A stretch of 64,000 nucleotides of DNA from Desulfitobacterium sp038181555 (GCF_038181555.1 NZ_JBBWUA010000017.1:1-64000); one strand, 5' to 3'. Numbered from the stretch's first letter, positions 42,681 through 51,475 are shown. Made by a program: numbers and translations. The notes: generated by a model not told the origin, from the sequence alone.

Positions 42681-44153
42681 TTAAGTACCACAAAACGTAC
42701 GATAACCACAGCTAGAAGGTTCCGGTGGTTGACTATACTCAAGTTGCTCCCGTGTGTGCGCATAAGGGTTTTCAAGGACCTGGAGTAGTTGCCTTAATAC
42801 ACTATAGTCTCCCTCTTCCACTGCAGCTTCCAAGGCGGCCTCTACCCGGTGGTTACGTGGGATGACGGCAGGATTGCTGTTTCTCATTAACTGGTGTGAG
42901 GACTCCCTTGATTCCTGTTGTCTATTAATTCTCCCTTGCCACCGTTCCTTCCACTCGACGAATTCCCCACTGCTAAATAAAGCTGAATCCCCCGGGTTAT
43001 CAAAGGTCAGAGCAAGGAAGGTATTCGTATAATCTGCCTGATGCTTTTCCATTAAATCAAGCAGGTCCTTAATAAAAGACTCATCCTCCGCTTCTTCACT
43101 CAATAGACCAAGCTTAGCTCTCATCCCTCTAAGCCAATTACTTTGATACAGTTCAAAAAACTGCGATACTTCAGCTTCTGCTATCTTAATAGCCTCCTCC
43201 TCATCTGCACTAAGCAGGGGCAAAAGGGTTTCAGCGAATCTTGCGAGATTCCAAGCAGCCATATAGGGTTGATTCCTATAGGCATAACGACCTTGACGAT
43301 CAATCGAGCTAAATACGGTCGCAGGATCATAAGTATCCATAAAGGCGCAAGGCCCGTAATCAATGGTCTCTCCACTAACCACCATGTTATCGGTATTCAT
43401 TACCCCGTGAATAAATCCAACAAGCTGCCATTGGGCAATGAGTGAAGCCTGACGCTTAATGACCTCCTGAAGCAAGGTTGGGTAGGGATTTTTAGCCTCC
43501 CTATGTCCATAATGCCTTTCTAATGTATATTCAGCTAGAGTCCTGAGATCCTCGACAGTACCCCACTGTGAAACATATTGAAAGGTACCTACACGAATAT
43601 GACTAGCGGCTATGCGGGTAAGTATCGCACCGGGTAGCATTGTTTCACGAACAATCGACTCACCAGTTGTCACTACCGCCAAGGAGCGCGTCGTCGGAAT
43701 GCCCAGCCCAAACATTGCTTCACTAATGATGTATTCACGGAGCATGGGGCCAAGTGCCGCCCGGCCGTCCCCGCCACGGGAATAGGGGGTTTTACCCGAA
43801 CCCTTGAGCTGGATATCGTAGCGTCCACCCTCGGGTGTCATCTGTTCGCCCAGCAACAAAGCCCTACCATCACCCAACATGGTAAAATGACCAAATTGAT
43901 GTCCGGCATAGGCTTGGGCAAGAGGTTCTGCCCCTTCAGGAAGCCTGTTGCCGGCAAACACACTTATACCCTCATCACTTTTTAGGGACTGAACATTAAG
44001 CCCCAAGCTCTCCGCCAACCTTTCATTGAGAATAACAAACTCTGGCGAATTGACGGGGACTGGGCTAAGCTTCGTATAAAGCAAACTAGGAAGAGATGCA
44101 TAGGTATTGTCAAAATTCCATCCGGCTTTTTGTATTTCTTGCTCATCTATCAT
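42681..44153 (-). CDS. selO: SelO/YdiU-family protein adenylyltransferase
   Basis: A 490-residue pseudokinase-fold enzyme of the SelO (UPF0061) family, which transfers AMP to protein side chains and is linked to redox control. Hallmarks are AYAGHQFGHF, GDGRALLLGE, LKGSGKTPYSRGGDGRA and GVMNTDNM. The C-terminus ends CGYRTFCGT, with cysteine near the place where animal SelO has selenocysteine. Length is normal. AAAAGGAG lies upstream of the ATG at 44153. It stands next to the selenoprotein operon, but it has its own spacing and no shared promoter is obvious. Confidence 0.93.
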   Translation of the reverse strand: MIDEQEIQKAGWNFDNTYASLPSLLYTKLSPVPVNSPEFVILNERLAESLGLNVQSLKSDEGISVFAGNRLPEGAEPLAQAYAGHQFGHFTMLGDGRALLLGEQMTPEGGRYDIQLKGSGKTPYSRGGDGRAALGPMLREYIISEAMFGLGIPTTRSLAVVTTGESIVRETMLPGAILTRIAASHIRVGTFQYVSQWGTVEDLRTLAEYTLERHYGHREAKNPYPTLLQEVIKRQASLIAQWQLVGFIHGVMNTDNMVVSGETIDYGPCAFMDTYDPATVFSSIDRQGRYAYRNQPYMAAWNLARFAETLLPLLSADEEEAIKIAEAEVSQFFELYQSNWLRGMRAKLGLLSEEAEDESFIKDLLDLMEKHQADYTNTFLALTFDNPGDSALFSSGEFVEWKERWQGRINRQQESRESSHQLMRNSNPAVIPRNHRVEAALEAAVEEGDYSVLRQLLQVLENPYAHTREQLEYSQPPEPSSCGYRTFCGT

Positions 44154-44311
44154 AGTCTTCTATTCTCCTTTTAAAATATGGACTCTAGATATTTACCTAT
44201 CTATTGTTTGTATTTCAGGCAAACAAATTCAGGCAATCAAATAAACGAGCTTAGCACAATAATTCTAATAAATAATTACCAATAGAAGAAATATCATAGG
44301 AGAAATACTAA

Positions 44312-44353
44312 TAGAAGCAGCTACTAAGTAGATGTCTTAGTCAGCCGCTTCTA
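44312..44353. terminator. Hairpin between PPOX-like gene and selO
   Basis: Arms TAGAAGC/GCTTCTA with an inner GCT/AGC pair. The T-run (TATTTTTC) follows on the plus strand; on the minus strand the tail is weaker. It may terminate the 44491 transcript. The rest of 44154-44490 holds only AT-rich sequence and the tandem repeat. Confidence 0.4.
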
Positions 44354-44450
44354 TTTTTCTAATATTAAGTCACTCCATGCATGCGGCATCCGCATGCTTT
44401 AGATCACTCTTAAGGATTTGCTGTAGAGTTCATCTCTAAGATATCGCTGT

Positions 44451-44506
44451 AGAGGTTTAGTTCTAGAGGTTTATTTCTAAGGGTTTAGCTCTAGAGAGTT
44501 TGCACT
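44451..44506. repeat. Four imperfect 14-bp tandem repeats
   Basis: Units AGAGGTTTAGTTCT, AGAGGTTTATTTCT, AAGGGTTTAGCTCT and AGAGAGTTTGCACT run without gaps. The last unit is the end of the PPOX-like coding region, whose stop codon lies in the repeat. The array probably arose by slippage and may have altered the protein's C-terminus. Confidence 0.7.
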
Positions 44507-44868
44507 GCAGACTCAACAGTTATCTCCAGCACTGCCCTCAGCCAAGGGAATTTTGTTTTCATCATGTCAACTTCCGCTCCTTCAGTTATGAACCGAGCGG
44601 TGCCTTTGACTAAGAACCCTGTTCCCGGATACATTTTGCCTTGAACCTGACGGTTGGCAACAGTAAGTTGGACTTTATTATTCTTCTCGATGTTTTGCTG
44701 AGTTTGATTCATCCCCGCAGCAGGGAAAAGGAGCTTATCATCGGCAGTGATGTTAGCATAACTATTCCAAGTATTGGCTACATGGGGTTCACCGGCACCT
44801 TGAGTCACGATAGCTATCGCTCCATCGGCAGGGTGCTGTAGCACTTCTAAAAGCTTTTGATCCAACAT
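44491..44868 (-). CDS. Pyridoxamine 5'-phosphate oxidase-fold (FMN split-barrel) protein
   Basis: A 125-residue protein with the start HPADGAIAIVTQGAGEPHVANTW and the GTGFLVKGTARF strand, the pattern of small FMN-binding split-barrel proteins. It probably binds FMN or F420-like flavin; enzymatic role is not known. AAGGAGG precedes the ATG at 44868. Its 3' end is built from a 14-bp repeat, so the last residues may not be ancestral. Confidence 0.8.
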   Translation of the reverse strand: MLDQKLLEVLQHPADGAIAIVTQGAGEPHVANTWNSYANITADDKLLFPAAGMNQTQQNIEKNNKVQLTVANRQVQGKMYPGTGFLVKGTARFITEGAEVDMMKTKFPWLRAVLEITVESAVQTL

Positions 44869-44904
44869 TTGGGGAGCCTCCTTAAACGATATTTGTCAAG
44901 AAAT

Positions 44905-44936
44905 CCAGTAAGACCTTATTGAGTCTGATTTACTGG
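44905..44936 (-). terminator. Terminator of the tyrosine phenol-lyase gene
   Basis: Minus strand: CCAGTA/TACTGG with inner AGAC/GTCT, followed by ATTTCTT. It is 40-75 bp past the stop at 44979. Confidence 0.6.
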
Positions 44937-44978
44937 TCAATGGATATTAATTCCCCAAACATCAAAAATAATCCTTCT

Positions 44979-46427
44979 TTATAGACTATCGCCAAAATCA
45001 CTTCTGAACTTTTGCACTAGAGCCGTAGGCCAATCCGTCATCGTATCTAATCTTCCTAGGAAGAAGCGCAAAATCTTCGGCTCTTCCACGAATTTCATCC
45101 CACCGATCAGCTCGCGGTTTTCATAAAGCCAAGCGATACGGTCCACGGCGTACTTGACCTGGGAAAGTGTAAAGACGCGACGGGGCATCGCTAGGCGCAC
45201 CAATTCCATGTCGGCAAGAGGTTCTACACCGTTAGCATCCCTATCCTCAGACATAGTCCCTCTTTCCATACCGCGCACACCGCTCACCAGATAAAGGGCT
45301 GCCGCTAAGGCTGCTGCCGGGTACTCTTGCTGAGGAACATGCTTAACGAACTCCATTGCGTTGATATGGCACCCCAATCCCCCCGCCGGTGTGACCACGG
45401 GAACTCCTTTTTTCTGTAGCTCTTCCGTCATATAGGCAATAAATTGAGGGCCTTGGTTGATCATATCCTCATCCATGGTCTCCTCAAGACCTACCGCCAT
45501 AGCCTCCATCTCGCGGACGGACATCCCGCCATAGGTGAGAAACCCCTCGTAGAGAGGAATAAGCTCGCGCATCTTAGCAAAATGCTGCTCGTTGTTCGTG
45601 CAGATTCCGCCTCCCCGAGCACATCCCAGCTTCCGTGCGGAGAAGTAAATGACATCGGCCTGATTGGCAATAGCGCGGGTGATCTCGCGAATACTCATAT
45701 CCCGGCATTGCTCTTCACGAACCTTGATGAAGTAGAGATTATCGGCTAAAAGGCTGGCATCTAAAACCAACATCACCCCAAATTCATCGCAGACCTGACG
45801 GGCTTCCTTTAGATTAGCTAATGAGAAGGGTTGGCCACCAATAAGATTGGTCCCCGCTTCAAACCGCACAAAGGAGATCGCTTCAGCGCCCTTTTCCGCA
45901 ATCAAGGCTCTTAGCTTGGCGATATCCAAATTACCTTTAAAGGGACATTCACTATTGACTTGATACCCTTCTTCACTCAGTAATTCTTCAACACGACCAC
46001 CATTTCTCACGATATGGGATCTGGTGGTCGTGAAGTGATAATTCATAATAGCGATGGATCCCGGCTTAACAAAGGATTGGGCAATCACATTTTCACACGC
46101 TCTTCCTTGATGGGCCGGTAAGAAGAAGCTTTTACCAAAGATCTCTTGAACTTTATTTTCTAGCTTTGAAAAGGTCTCTGATCCGGCATAGCTGTCATCC
46201 GCCTCCATCATGGCTGCCAATTGCTTATCACTCATGGCATTGACCCCACTATCGGTCAGCATATCCATGAAGACATCTCGGTTTTTCAGGAGAAAATTAT
46301 TAAACCCAGCCTCCTGCAAAGCTTCTAAACGCCGCTCAATCGGCCAGATATTTAATTTTTGCACAATCCGAACCTTATGCATTTCGAGGGGGATGTTTTC
46401 ACCCGAATAAAACTTAACGTTGGACAT
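44979..46427 (-). CDS. Tyrosine phenol-lyase-like beta-eliminating lyase
   Basis: A 482-residue PLP enzyme of the tryptophanase/tyrosine phenol-lyase family. The PLP lysine lies in SARKLG (usually SGKKD). Diagnostic positions favour tyrosine phenol-lyase: NYHFTTTRSH (Thr where tryptophanase has Asp) and EPKILRFF (Phe where tryptophanase has His). The MERG arginine motif is present. The reaction would cleave tyrosine to phenol, pyruvate and ammonia. GAGGAG lies seven bases upstream of the ATG at 46427. A terminator-like hairpin in its leader (46506-46522) suggests attenuation. The changed lysine context means a related beta-elimination substrate is possible. Confidence 0.83.
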   Translation of the reverse strand: MSNVKFYSGENIPLEMHKVRIVQKLNIWPIERRLEALQEAGFNNFLLKNRDVFMDMLTDSGVNAMSDKQLAAMMEADDSYAGSETFSKLENKVQEIFGKSFFLPAHQGRACENVIAQSFVKPGSIAIMNYHFTTTRSHIVRNGGRVEELLSEEGYQVNSECPFKGNLDIAKLRALIAEKGAEAISFVRFEAGTNLIGGQPFSLANLKEARQVCDEFGVMLVLDASLLADNLYFIKVREEQCRDMSIREITRAIANQADVIYFSARKLGCARGGGICTNNEQHFAKMRELIPLYEGFLTYGGMSVREMEAMAVGLEETMDEDMINQGPQFIAYMTEELQKKGVPVVTPAGGLGCHINAMEFVKHVPQQEYPAAALAAALYLVSGVRGMERGTMSEDRDANGVEPLADMELVRLAMPRRVFTLSQVKYAVDRIAWLYENRELIGGMKFVEEPKILRFFLGRLDTMTDWPTALVQKFRSDFGDSL

Positions 46428-46505
46428 TTGAACACTCCTCTTCTCTTTTTTTATGTAGATGATGGGAGATGCTCAGTCGGACTAAAATCTCTGGCAAATA
46501 AAAAA

Positions 46506-46522
46506 GCACCCCATAGGAGTGC
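46506..46522 (-). terminator. Terminator or attenuator upstream of tyrosine phenol-lyase
   Basis: Minus strand: GCACTCCTATGGGGTGC followed directly by TTTTTTA. It lies 80 bp before the ATG at 46427 and 115 bp after a possible 46-codon leader ORF, so it could act as an attenuator. Confidence 0.7.
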
Positions 46523-46635
46523 AGGACAAACTTAGACCACCTTAAACCTATCTACCGTCCTACTGACCTACTCAAATTTAATCTTACTATGCAAAGCATC
46601 CTACTGTTCTACCCATTCTACACTAACATTATAAT

Positions 46636-46776
46636 CTAACGCATAACTTTTTGCAAAACACTACGATGGGCTCTCATGTAGAGAGCGACGTCTTTTTGAG
46701 CTAGTAGTACCACTTCATCGAGGCTGTCCATCACAGGCGCAGGGAAGAGCTTAAACCAAGCTTGGATAAACAACAC
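46636..46776 (-). CDS. Possible 46-codon leader ORF (doubtful)
   Basis: A short frame with a GTG start, four bases after the GGAGGG supplied by the dispersed hairpin. It begins VLFIQAWFKLFPAPVMDSLD and ends in TAG at 46636. The composition is protein-like: an aromatic N-terminus and an amphipathic second half. It precedes a terminator hairpin and the phenol-lyase gene, recalling the tnaC arrangement, but no family is recognised and the start codon is uncertain (an in-frame TTG at 46788 is also open). Confidence 0.35.
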   Translation of the reverse strand: MLFIQAWFKLFPAPVMDSLDEVVLLAQKDVALYMRAHRSVLQKVMR

Positions 46777-46777
46777 G

Positions 46778-46812
46778 ATGCCCTCCAACGTTTAACGCAC
46801 GCAGGAGGGCAT
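46778..46812. repeat. Dispersed hairpin repeat, copy 2
   Basis: Outer arms ATGCCCTCC/GGAGGGCAT identical to copy 1 at 38142-38177, with a diverged loop. It starts 44 bp past the chemoreceptor stop and contributes the GGAGGG ahead of the short ORF at 46636-46776. Confidence 0.65.
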
Positions 46813-46855
46813 TGTTCTAAGCATTTGATGTGCCTCCATGTAAAAGTCCTGCCGA

Positions 46856-48538
46856 TTAATTTACTGCGAATTTATCAACGGTATTCACCAATTCGTTTGC
46901 ATTATCATTTAAGCTTGCCATAACTTGGTTAACTTTTTCAAGTTCTATTGATACAGTCGCGGCAGATGCAGCAAGCTCTTCTGCACCGGCAGCTCCTTGG
47001 CTAATTGTCTGGGTAACATTATTCATTGCTTCAGACACAGATTTAACCATTTCTTCTAATACTAGCGTCGTACTTGAAAATTCATGGGTCAAACTGGATA
47101 CGATGTCCGAATCGTTCTGATACTGGTTCCCAGTTTCTACAAGTTGATCATAGTCAGGTATGACAACCTCATTGATAAAGCGCAATGTCCTTAGGGCCCC
47201 TTCTGAAAGGTCCTCATGAGCTCCAATGACATGATTCACTAAGTCTTCTATTTCCTCAACCGAGGCGGCGGACTGTTCCGCCAATTTACGCACTTCTTCA
47301 GCAACAACTGCAAACCCTCTGCCATTTTCTCCTGCTCGAGCCGCTTCGATTGCTGCATTCAAGGCGAGTAAATTCGTTTGATCAGCAATTGCCGAAATAC
47401 CTTGAGTCAGTTCGCCTATTTTCTGAACGACTTTTGATCTCTCAATCGCTACTTCAAGGGATTCTTTTTCTTGTTCGTAGATACCCGCTGCTTTAGTTTG
47501 AGCTGCAATCGCTTGTTTCTTTAATCCTTGGGCTCGTTTTTCTATCTGATCGGCTTGATTACTTCCGTCATCTGCCTTAGCTTTAAGCTCGGAGATGTTG
47601 CGTTGGAGTTCTTCGCTTGAAGCAGATATTTCTTCTGCAGCCGCTGCAATTTCTTGGAAACCTGCCGATACTTGTTCCGTCGAAGCTGCCATTTCCTCTG
47701 AACTACTTGCGACATTTGAAACCGCCTCAGTACAATCGTTGGTTCCATGATTAACTTCTTCGGTTACGACCATTGATTTCTTAATCAATTCCCTCAAATT
47801 ATCTGAAGCAATTCCTAATTTTTTTACGAGTTGCCCAATTTCATCGTTACCGCCTTGGACCTCAACTGTAAAATCACCGTTCGCCAGAGCTTCAGCAACT
47901 GCCTGCCCCTTTGCAATAGAACCTTTAACAGAACGAAGAATGTAGTATGTAAGAAGCAAGGCTACTACAACCGCAATCCCTAAGATAGTAAGTATCATTG
48001 TAATAAGTTGACTAATACGAGCCGTCATTTCCATTTCTGTACTCTTCAACTCATCAGCTTGATAGGTGATAAAATCTTGGAGCGCTTTTGTTGTAGATGC
48101 ATTAACTTTTGAGGCAACCTCTGATCCATATTTGTTAGCTACAACTCCACCGTTTGTTTGGTATAATTCGATTAATTTGGCTTGATGGGGAGCAAATTCA
48201 GCCATTGCTGCGACAACGACGTCAAGCTGCTCTTTATCCTCCGGTAATACAATATCTTGAAGCTTCTTTAAGTCTTCATTTGCCTTATTGATCGCTTGTT
48301 TTAAATCGTCATAAAATTTTTCGTTACCCGAGCTAAAATACCCGCGTTGAGCCGATGTTTGAAGTGCAAATTGTAAGGCGATATCTTGGGCCGTATTTTG
48401 CATCTCAATATGGTATCCAGAAACATCTTCAGCCAGTTCCCCAAGGTTATTCACTTGATAATAGACAACACCGACTATAATTGACATTATTAAAATAAGA
48501 GCTGAATAACTCCAGATTAGTTTTGTTGAAAGTTTCAT
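46856..48538 (-). CDS. Methyl-accepting chemotaxis protein
   Basis: A 560-residue chemoreceptor. An N-terminal helix and a second helix at about residues 180-205 bracket a periplasmic sensing domain of the four-helix-bundle type. A HAMP domain follows, then the signalling domain with the hairpin tip GISAIADQTNLLALNAAIEAARAGE. The ATG at 48538 is chosen over a TTG three codons earlier. It lies between phenol-lyase and sulfotransferase genes and may sense a related aromatic compound, which is speculation. Confidence 0.92.
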   Translation of the reverse strand: MKLSTKLIWSYSALILIMSIIVGVVYYQVNNLGELAEDVSGYHIEMQNTAQDIALQFALQTSAQRGYFSSGNEKFYDDLKQAINKANEDLKKLQDIVLPEDKEQLDVVVAAMAEFAPHQAKLIELYQTNGGVVANKYGSEVASKVNASTTKALQDFITYQADELKSTEMEMTARISQLITMILTILGIAVVVALLLTYYILRSVKGSIAKGQAVAEALANGDFTVEVQGGNDEIGQLVKKLGIASDNLRELIKKSMVVTEEVNHGTNDCTEAVSNVASSSEEMAASTEQVSAGFQEIAAAAEEISASSEELQRNISELKAKADDGSNQADQIEKRAQGLKKQAIAAQTKAAGIYEQEKESLEVAIERSKVVQKIGELTQGISAIADQTNLLALNAAIEAARAGENGRGFAVVAEEVRKLAEQSAASVEEIEDLVNHVIGAHEDLSEGALRTLRFINEVVIPDYDQLVETGNQYQNDSDIVSSLTHEFSSTTLVLEEMVKSVSEAMNNVTQTISQGAAGAEELAASAATVSIELEKVNQVMASLNDNANELVNTVDKFAVN

Positions 48539-48690
48539 ATCAGTCAATACCCCGCTTTTCCTATAAGTTGTACCTCATTGATTTCACAATTCGACTTCTT
48601 TCCTCATTTTTCTACTAAATATCACAATATTCTATGATATATTTATTTTCCCATATATAAACTTCATAAAGCTTAACCATCCCAAGAGAA

Positions 48691-48734
48691 GCCCTCGCGA
48701 GTAGAAAGAATGAAAAATCTACCAGCGAGGGCTT
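48691..48734. terminator. Hairpin after the sulfotransferase gene
   Basis: Arms AGCCCTCGC/GCGAGGGCT with an inner TAGA/TCTA pair; minus strand continues TTCTCTT. It lies 49 bp past the stop at 48783. Confidence 0.6.
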
Positions 48735-48782
48735 TGGTTGCCTTGTTATTGAACGCCCTACTTTCTATACGCGGTTTAATGT

Positions 48783-50669
48783 TTAAGCGGTTATTGTCAC
48801 ACCCGTCTCAAATACTTGATCACGCGCAACCAATTTGACTTGGTATTTACCAGACAAGCCGGTTTTATTGATGAAGGTATCGACGTTACGTGGATCTTCC
48901 TTTTGGAAGGTTCCAACACACATAGCTTGGAACACTTGGGGTACGGTGTTAATAGGATAGCGTAAGGTTTCGCCTGTTTCGTTAACCAGGAGTAGTTGGG
49001 CCATTTCACCCGTTTCCATTATCGCATTAAAGTTAAAGCGATCCTCTTCTTCAACGATGTTTGCGAGATAATCCTCCGGAATAAGCTCGCCAGTTTCTGT
49101 GGCCTTGATTTTCATCTTCGTTGTTTCTGTATCAAGCAAGCTACCAAGGATTTGTCCTGCCCCGAGCTCAGCAGTTTCATTAGCATAGTAGAGGGGGAGT
49201 TTTTCTGCGCGATAATAGTTGCCTACAATCTGCATTTCATAGACTAGCTCATCATCTACTAATTCACAGGTTATGGAGTTAAACTCAAATTTATTGCCCT
49301 TGAATTCTGGTAATGTGGATTTAATAACGGCCATTCCTTCACAGGTCTCACCATTTTCATAACCGATACCTCCGGAATGAACCATGTAATGCCCTTCATC
49401 GTAGTATTCCACGTTGCAAATATAGGGGGAGAAGAACTCAGCGCCCCGCTCTTTACCATATTGCCACACTTGTTCAATGGTCATCTTCTCAGTATCAATC
49501 CGGTAGCGAACTCCGCGTGTATAGTTGTCCTTATTCGGAAGGTATTTGTCCTTATTTTTAGAGCGAAAATGCCCATTATCGAGGAGCATGACATCTCCAT
49601 CAGGAAGAATGACGCAGGCATGTTGCTCGTACTGCCATTCAAGACCTTCTCCAACTGGGGTGAAGAAGTATCGGTCCACCATTTCCTGGGGCCAGCCTTC
49701 AGGGTCACCGATAATCCAGTTCAGCTTACCACTTTCGAAGTCGATATTGATCACCGCATCCTGGTGACGTCCGGAGAAGGTCAGGCTATGGGTCTTTTTG
49801 TCATACCAAACCGCATTATTATGGAACCAGTCGTGAGCATCCTGGCTGCCGGAACCTGCCACATCCTGGGGAAGAACGGTTTTATAGTCCCAGGTTTTTA
49901 AGATCTCCCCTGTATTAGGGTCGATCAGCGCACACATGTCCTCTACTGTATGGGAATGACCATCAAAGGTAAGCACCAAAATGTTTCCATCTTCCATCAC
50001 GAATTGGTCGTGGTGGTAGCCGCTGGGGATGCGGTACTCTTTAAAAACCTTACCACTAAAGGCCATTTCATAGAGCCCTGAAGTAAAGTAAGGCATTTTT
50101 ACTAAGCGTTCGGTACCGACCAAAATATGACCGTTGGGCATCCGTTTCATATCGAAGGATAAAGCGACCGTGGTGTGCCAACGAACGTCACCGGCATAGT
50201 CGATACCCACTGCCATCGTCCGAGACGTGGCAGATGTAAGGAACATCAGGTTGTCCCCAAAATACTCAGGTGTCGTCTTAATCGAAGTTGCAGGCACTAC
50301 ATCCTGAGGTAGTGGCTCAGTTGTAATGGTCATAGAATTTCTCTTACCGTTAGTCAGGATAATTTCAACGGTGTTGTCATAGCCAGCATATAAGCCATAA
50401 ATCGGAAGAACATGCGTGGTATTAGCCGGGAACGTATGCCGGATATCTCCGGGGTGTTCCTTACCTTTTACTAGGATCGTAACTTCAGTAGCTACCGGAG
50501 TTTTAAACATAACCATGGCTGTCAAAGGACAAATTTCGTATGGGTTAACTTTGACCAGTGGATTATTCAGTGTGTAATGACCGGACTCGAAATCGTCTAA
50601 GAAGGCCCGTTCCCTCTCCTTTTGCCGAGTAATGATGTGGGGTACAAAGTCGTATTTAATTTTGTCCAT
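48783..50669 (-). CDS. Arylsulfate sulfotransferase (AssT family)
   Basis: A 628-residue protein of the PAPS-independent arylsulfate sulfotransferase family, a six-bladed beta-propeller that moves sulfate from one phenol to another through a histidine intermediate. Family landmarks are the N-terminal NPLVKVNPYEICPLTA strand domain, YHHDQFVMEDGN, QDAHDWFHNNAVWY, FSGRHQDAVINID and EQHACVILPDGD. No signal peptide is present, unlike the periplasmic E. coli form, so it is probably cytoplasmic. The ATG at 50669 lies after an AGTTGTGAGAA stretch with no strong ribosome site. It has no adjacent dsb-type genes. Phenols made by the nearby lyase could be acceptors. Confidence 0.92.
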   Translation of the reverse strand: MDKIKYDFVPHIITRQKERERAFLDDFESGHYTLNNPLVKVNPYEICPLTAMVMFKTPVATEVTILVKGKEHPGDIRHTFPANTTHVLPIYGLYAGYDNTVEIILTNGKRNSMTITTEPLPQDVVPATSIKTTPEYFGDNLMFLTSATSRTMAVGIDYAGDVRWHTTVALSFDMKRMPNGHILVGTERLVKMPYFTSGLYEMAFSGKVFKEYRIPSGYHHDQFVMEDGNILVLTFDGHSHTVEDMCALIDPNTGEILKTWDYKTVLPQDVAGSGSQDAHDWFHNNAVWYDKKTHSLTFSGRHQDAVINIDFESGKLNWIIGDPEGWPQEMVDRYFFTPVGEGLEWQYEQHACVILPDGDVMLLDNGHFRSKNKDKYLPNKDNYTRGVRYRIDTEKMTIEQVWQYGKERGAEFFSPYICNVEYYDEGHYMVHSGGIGYENGETCEGMAVIKSTLPEFKGNKFEFNSITCELVDDELVYEMQIVGNYYRAEKLPLYYANETAELGAGQILGSLLDTETTKMKIKATETGELIPEDYLANIVEEEDRFNFNAIMETGEMAQLLLVNETGETLRYPINTVPQVFQAMCVGTFQKEDPRNVDTFINKTGLSGKYQVKLVARDQVFETGVTITA

Positions 50670-50896
50670 TTTCTCACAACTCCTAACGCAAATATACTAG
50701 CCCTGACATTCACATATTAACATGCTGTTGTTGCGTTCTTCTAACAACGATTCGTGGTGTCTATCCACAAGAAAATGTTTTAACACCACTCTCACCGGCA
50801 TCGGAGCGAAAACCTTCGTTTATGATTTAAAGATAAATTCTTATTTGAGATAAAAGATATTTTAAGTCTTGCTTCTTTAATTAATAGCAAATAAAA

Positions 50897-50943
50897 ACAA
50901 CGATATCTTAGCTACTTGAGAAGCAAGCTAAGCTATCGTTGTT
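50897..50943 (-). terminator. Terminator of the NifX-like gene
   Basis: Arms AACAACGATA and TATCGTTGTT with inner CTTAGCT/AGCTAAG, followed on the minus strand by TTTTTATTT. The stretch 50670-50896 holds no gene that I can see. Confidence 0.85.
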
Positions 50944-50978
50944 TCCATTTTTGTCGCCAAATTCTCTTGGAATCTTCT

Positions 50979-51344
50979 TTAGCTATGGCAACTATGTTCA
51001 TGCGCGTGGCATGAGTCCCCGGAATCCTTTAGTGATCCTTCCAGCCATTGGAGAGCGACCGTCTTAACATCACCTGAACAGCCACGTAAAACTTCTATCC
51101 CTGAGTTTTTTAGAACCCCTACAGCTCCCTCGCCCATATTGCCAGCGAGCATGACTTTTACTCCCTTCTCAGAGAGGGTTTGCGCGATATTTGATTTGCA
51201 GCCACAGCCTGCAGGGGAAGCGACAGTTTCTTGATCAAGGATTTCTTTACTCGTGTCATCGACAGTGAATATAGTGAAGTATTCACAATGCCCAAAATGA
51301 TCGTCAATACGATTCTGACGCGATGGTAAGGCAATTTTCAGCAT
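50979..51344 (-). CDS. NifX/NafY-type dinitrogenase iron-molybdenum cofactor-binding family protein
   Basis: A 121-residue protein of the NifX/VnfX/NafY fold. The pattern DDHFGHCEYFTIF and the GCGCKSNIAQTL block with later GEGAVGVLKNSGIEV are typical. A histidine- and cysteine-rich tail (CHAHEHSCH) adds a metal site. The ATG at 51344 follows TTGGAGGAATG. It is divergent from a DUF134 gene, a common pairing. These proteins bind iron-molybdenum or related clusters, but outside nif loci their role is unclear. Confidence 0.88.
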   Translation of the reverse strand: MLKIALPSRQNRIDDHFGHCEYFTIFTVDDTSKEILDQETVASPAGCGCKSNIAQTLSEKGVKVMLAGNMGEGAVGVLKNSGIEVLRGCSGDVKTVALQWLEGSLKDSGDSCHAHEHSCHS

Positions 51345-51396
51345 TAAACATTCCTCCAAAGCACTTTTATAAAGTAGCCTTATGTCTTATAATATA

Positions 51397-51450
51397 ATTG
51401 ACATATGCCCTTTAACCACAATAATAAACTCATAAATGGCATATGTCAAT
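51397..51450. promoter_or_regulatory. Divergent promoters with a 13-bp inverted repeat
   Basis: ATTGACATATGCC (51397-51409) and GGCATATGTCAAT (51438-51450) are perfect inverted repeats. Each contains a consensus -35, TTGACA. On the minus strand TTGACA is 17 bp from TATTAT (51421-51426); on the plus strand it is 17-18 bp from ATAATA/TAATAA. The two promoters overlap, and the repeat may be the DUF134 operator. Confidence 0.75.
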
Positions 51451-51475
51451 AACTCAGCTATTCGGGGGTGAAAAA

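Noticed and set aside
44979..46427. Calling the lyase tryptophanase
   Set aside because: Positions that separate the two enzymes (Thr in FTTTR, Phe in EPKILRFF) match tyrosine phenol-lyase instead.
49377..49901. 174-codon plus-strand frame inside the sulfotransferase gene
   Set aside because: Antisense to conserved AssT motifs and lacking any recognisable domain.
50683..50701. Possible sigma-54 promoter before the sulfotransferase gene
   Set aside because: The spacing is 11 bases and the -24 element lacks TGGCA.
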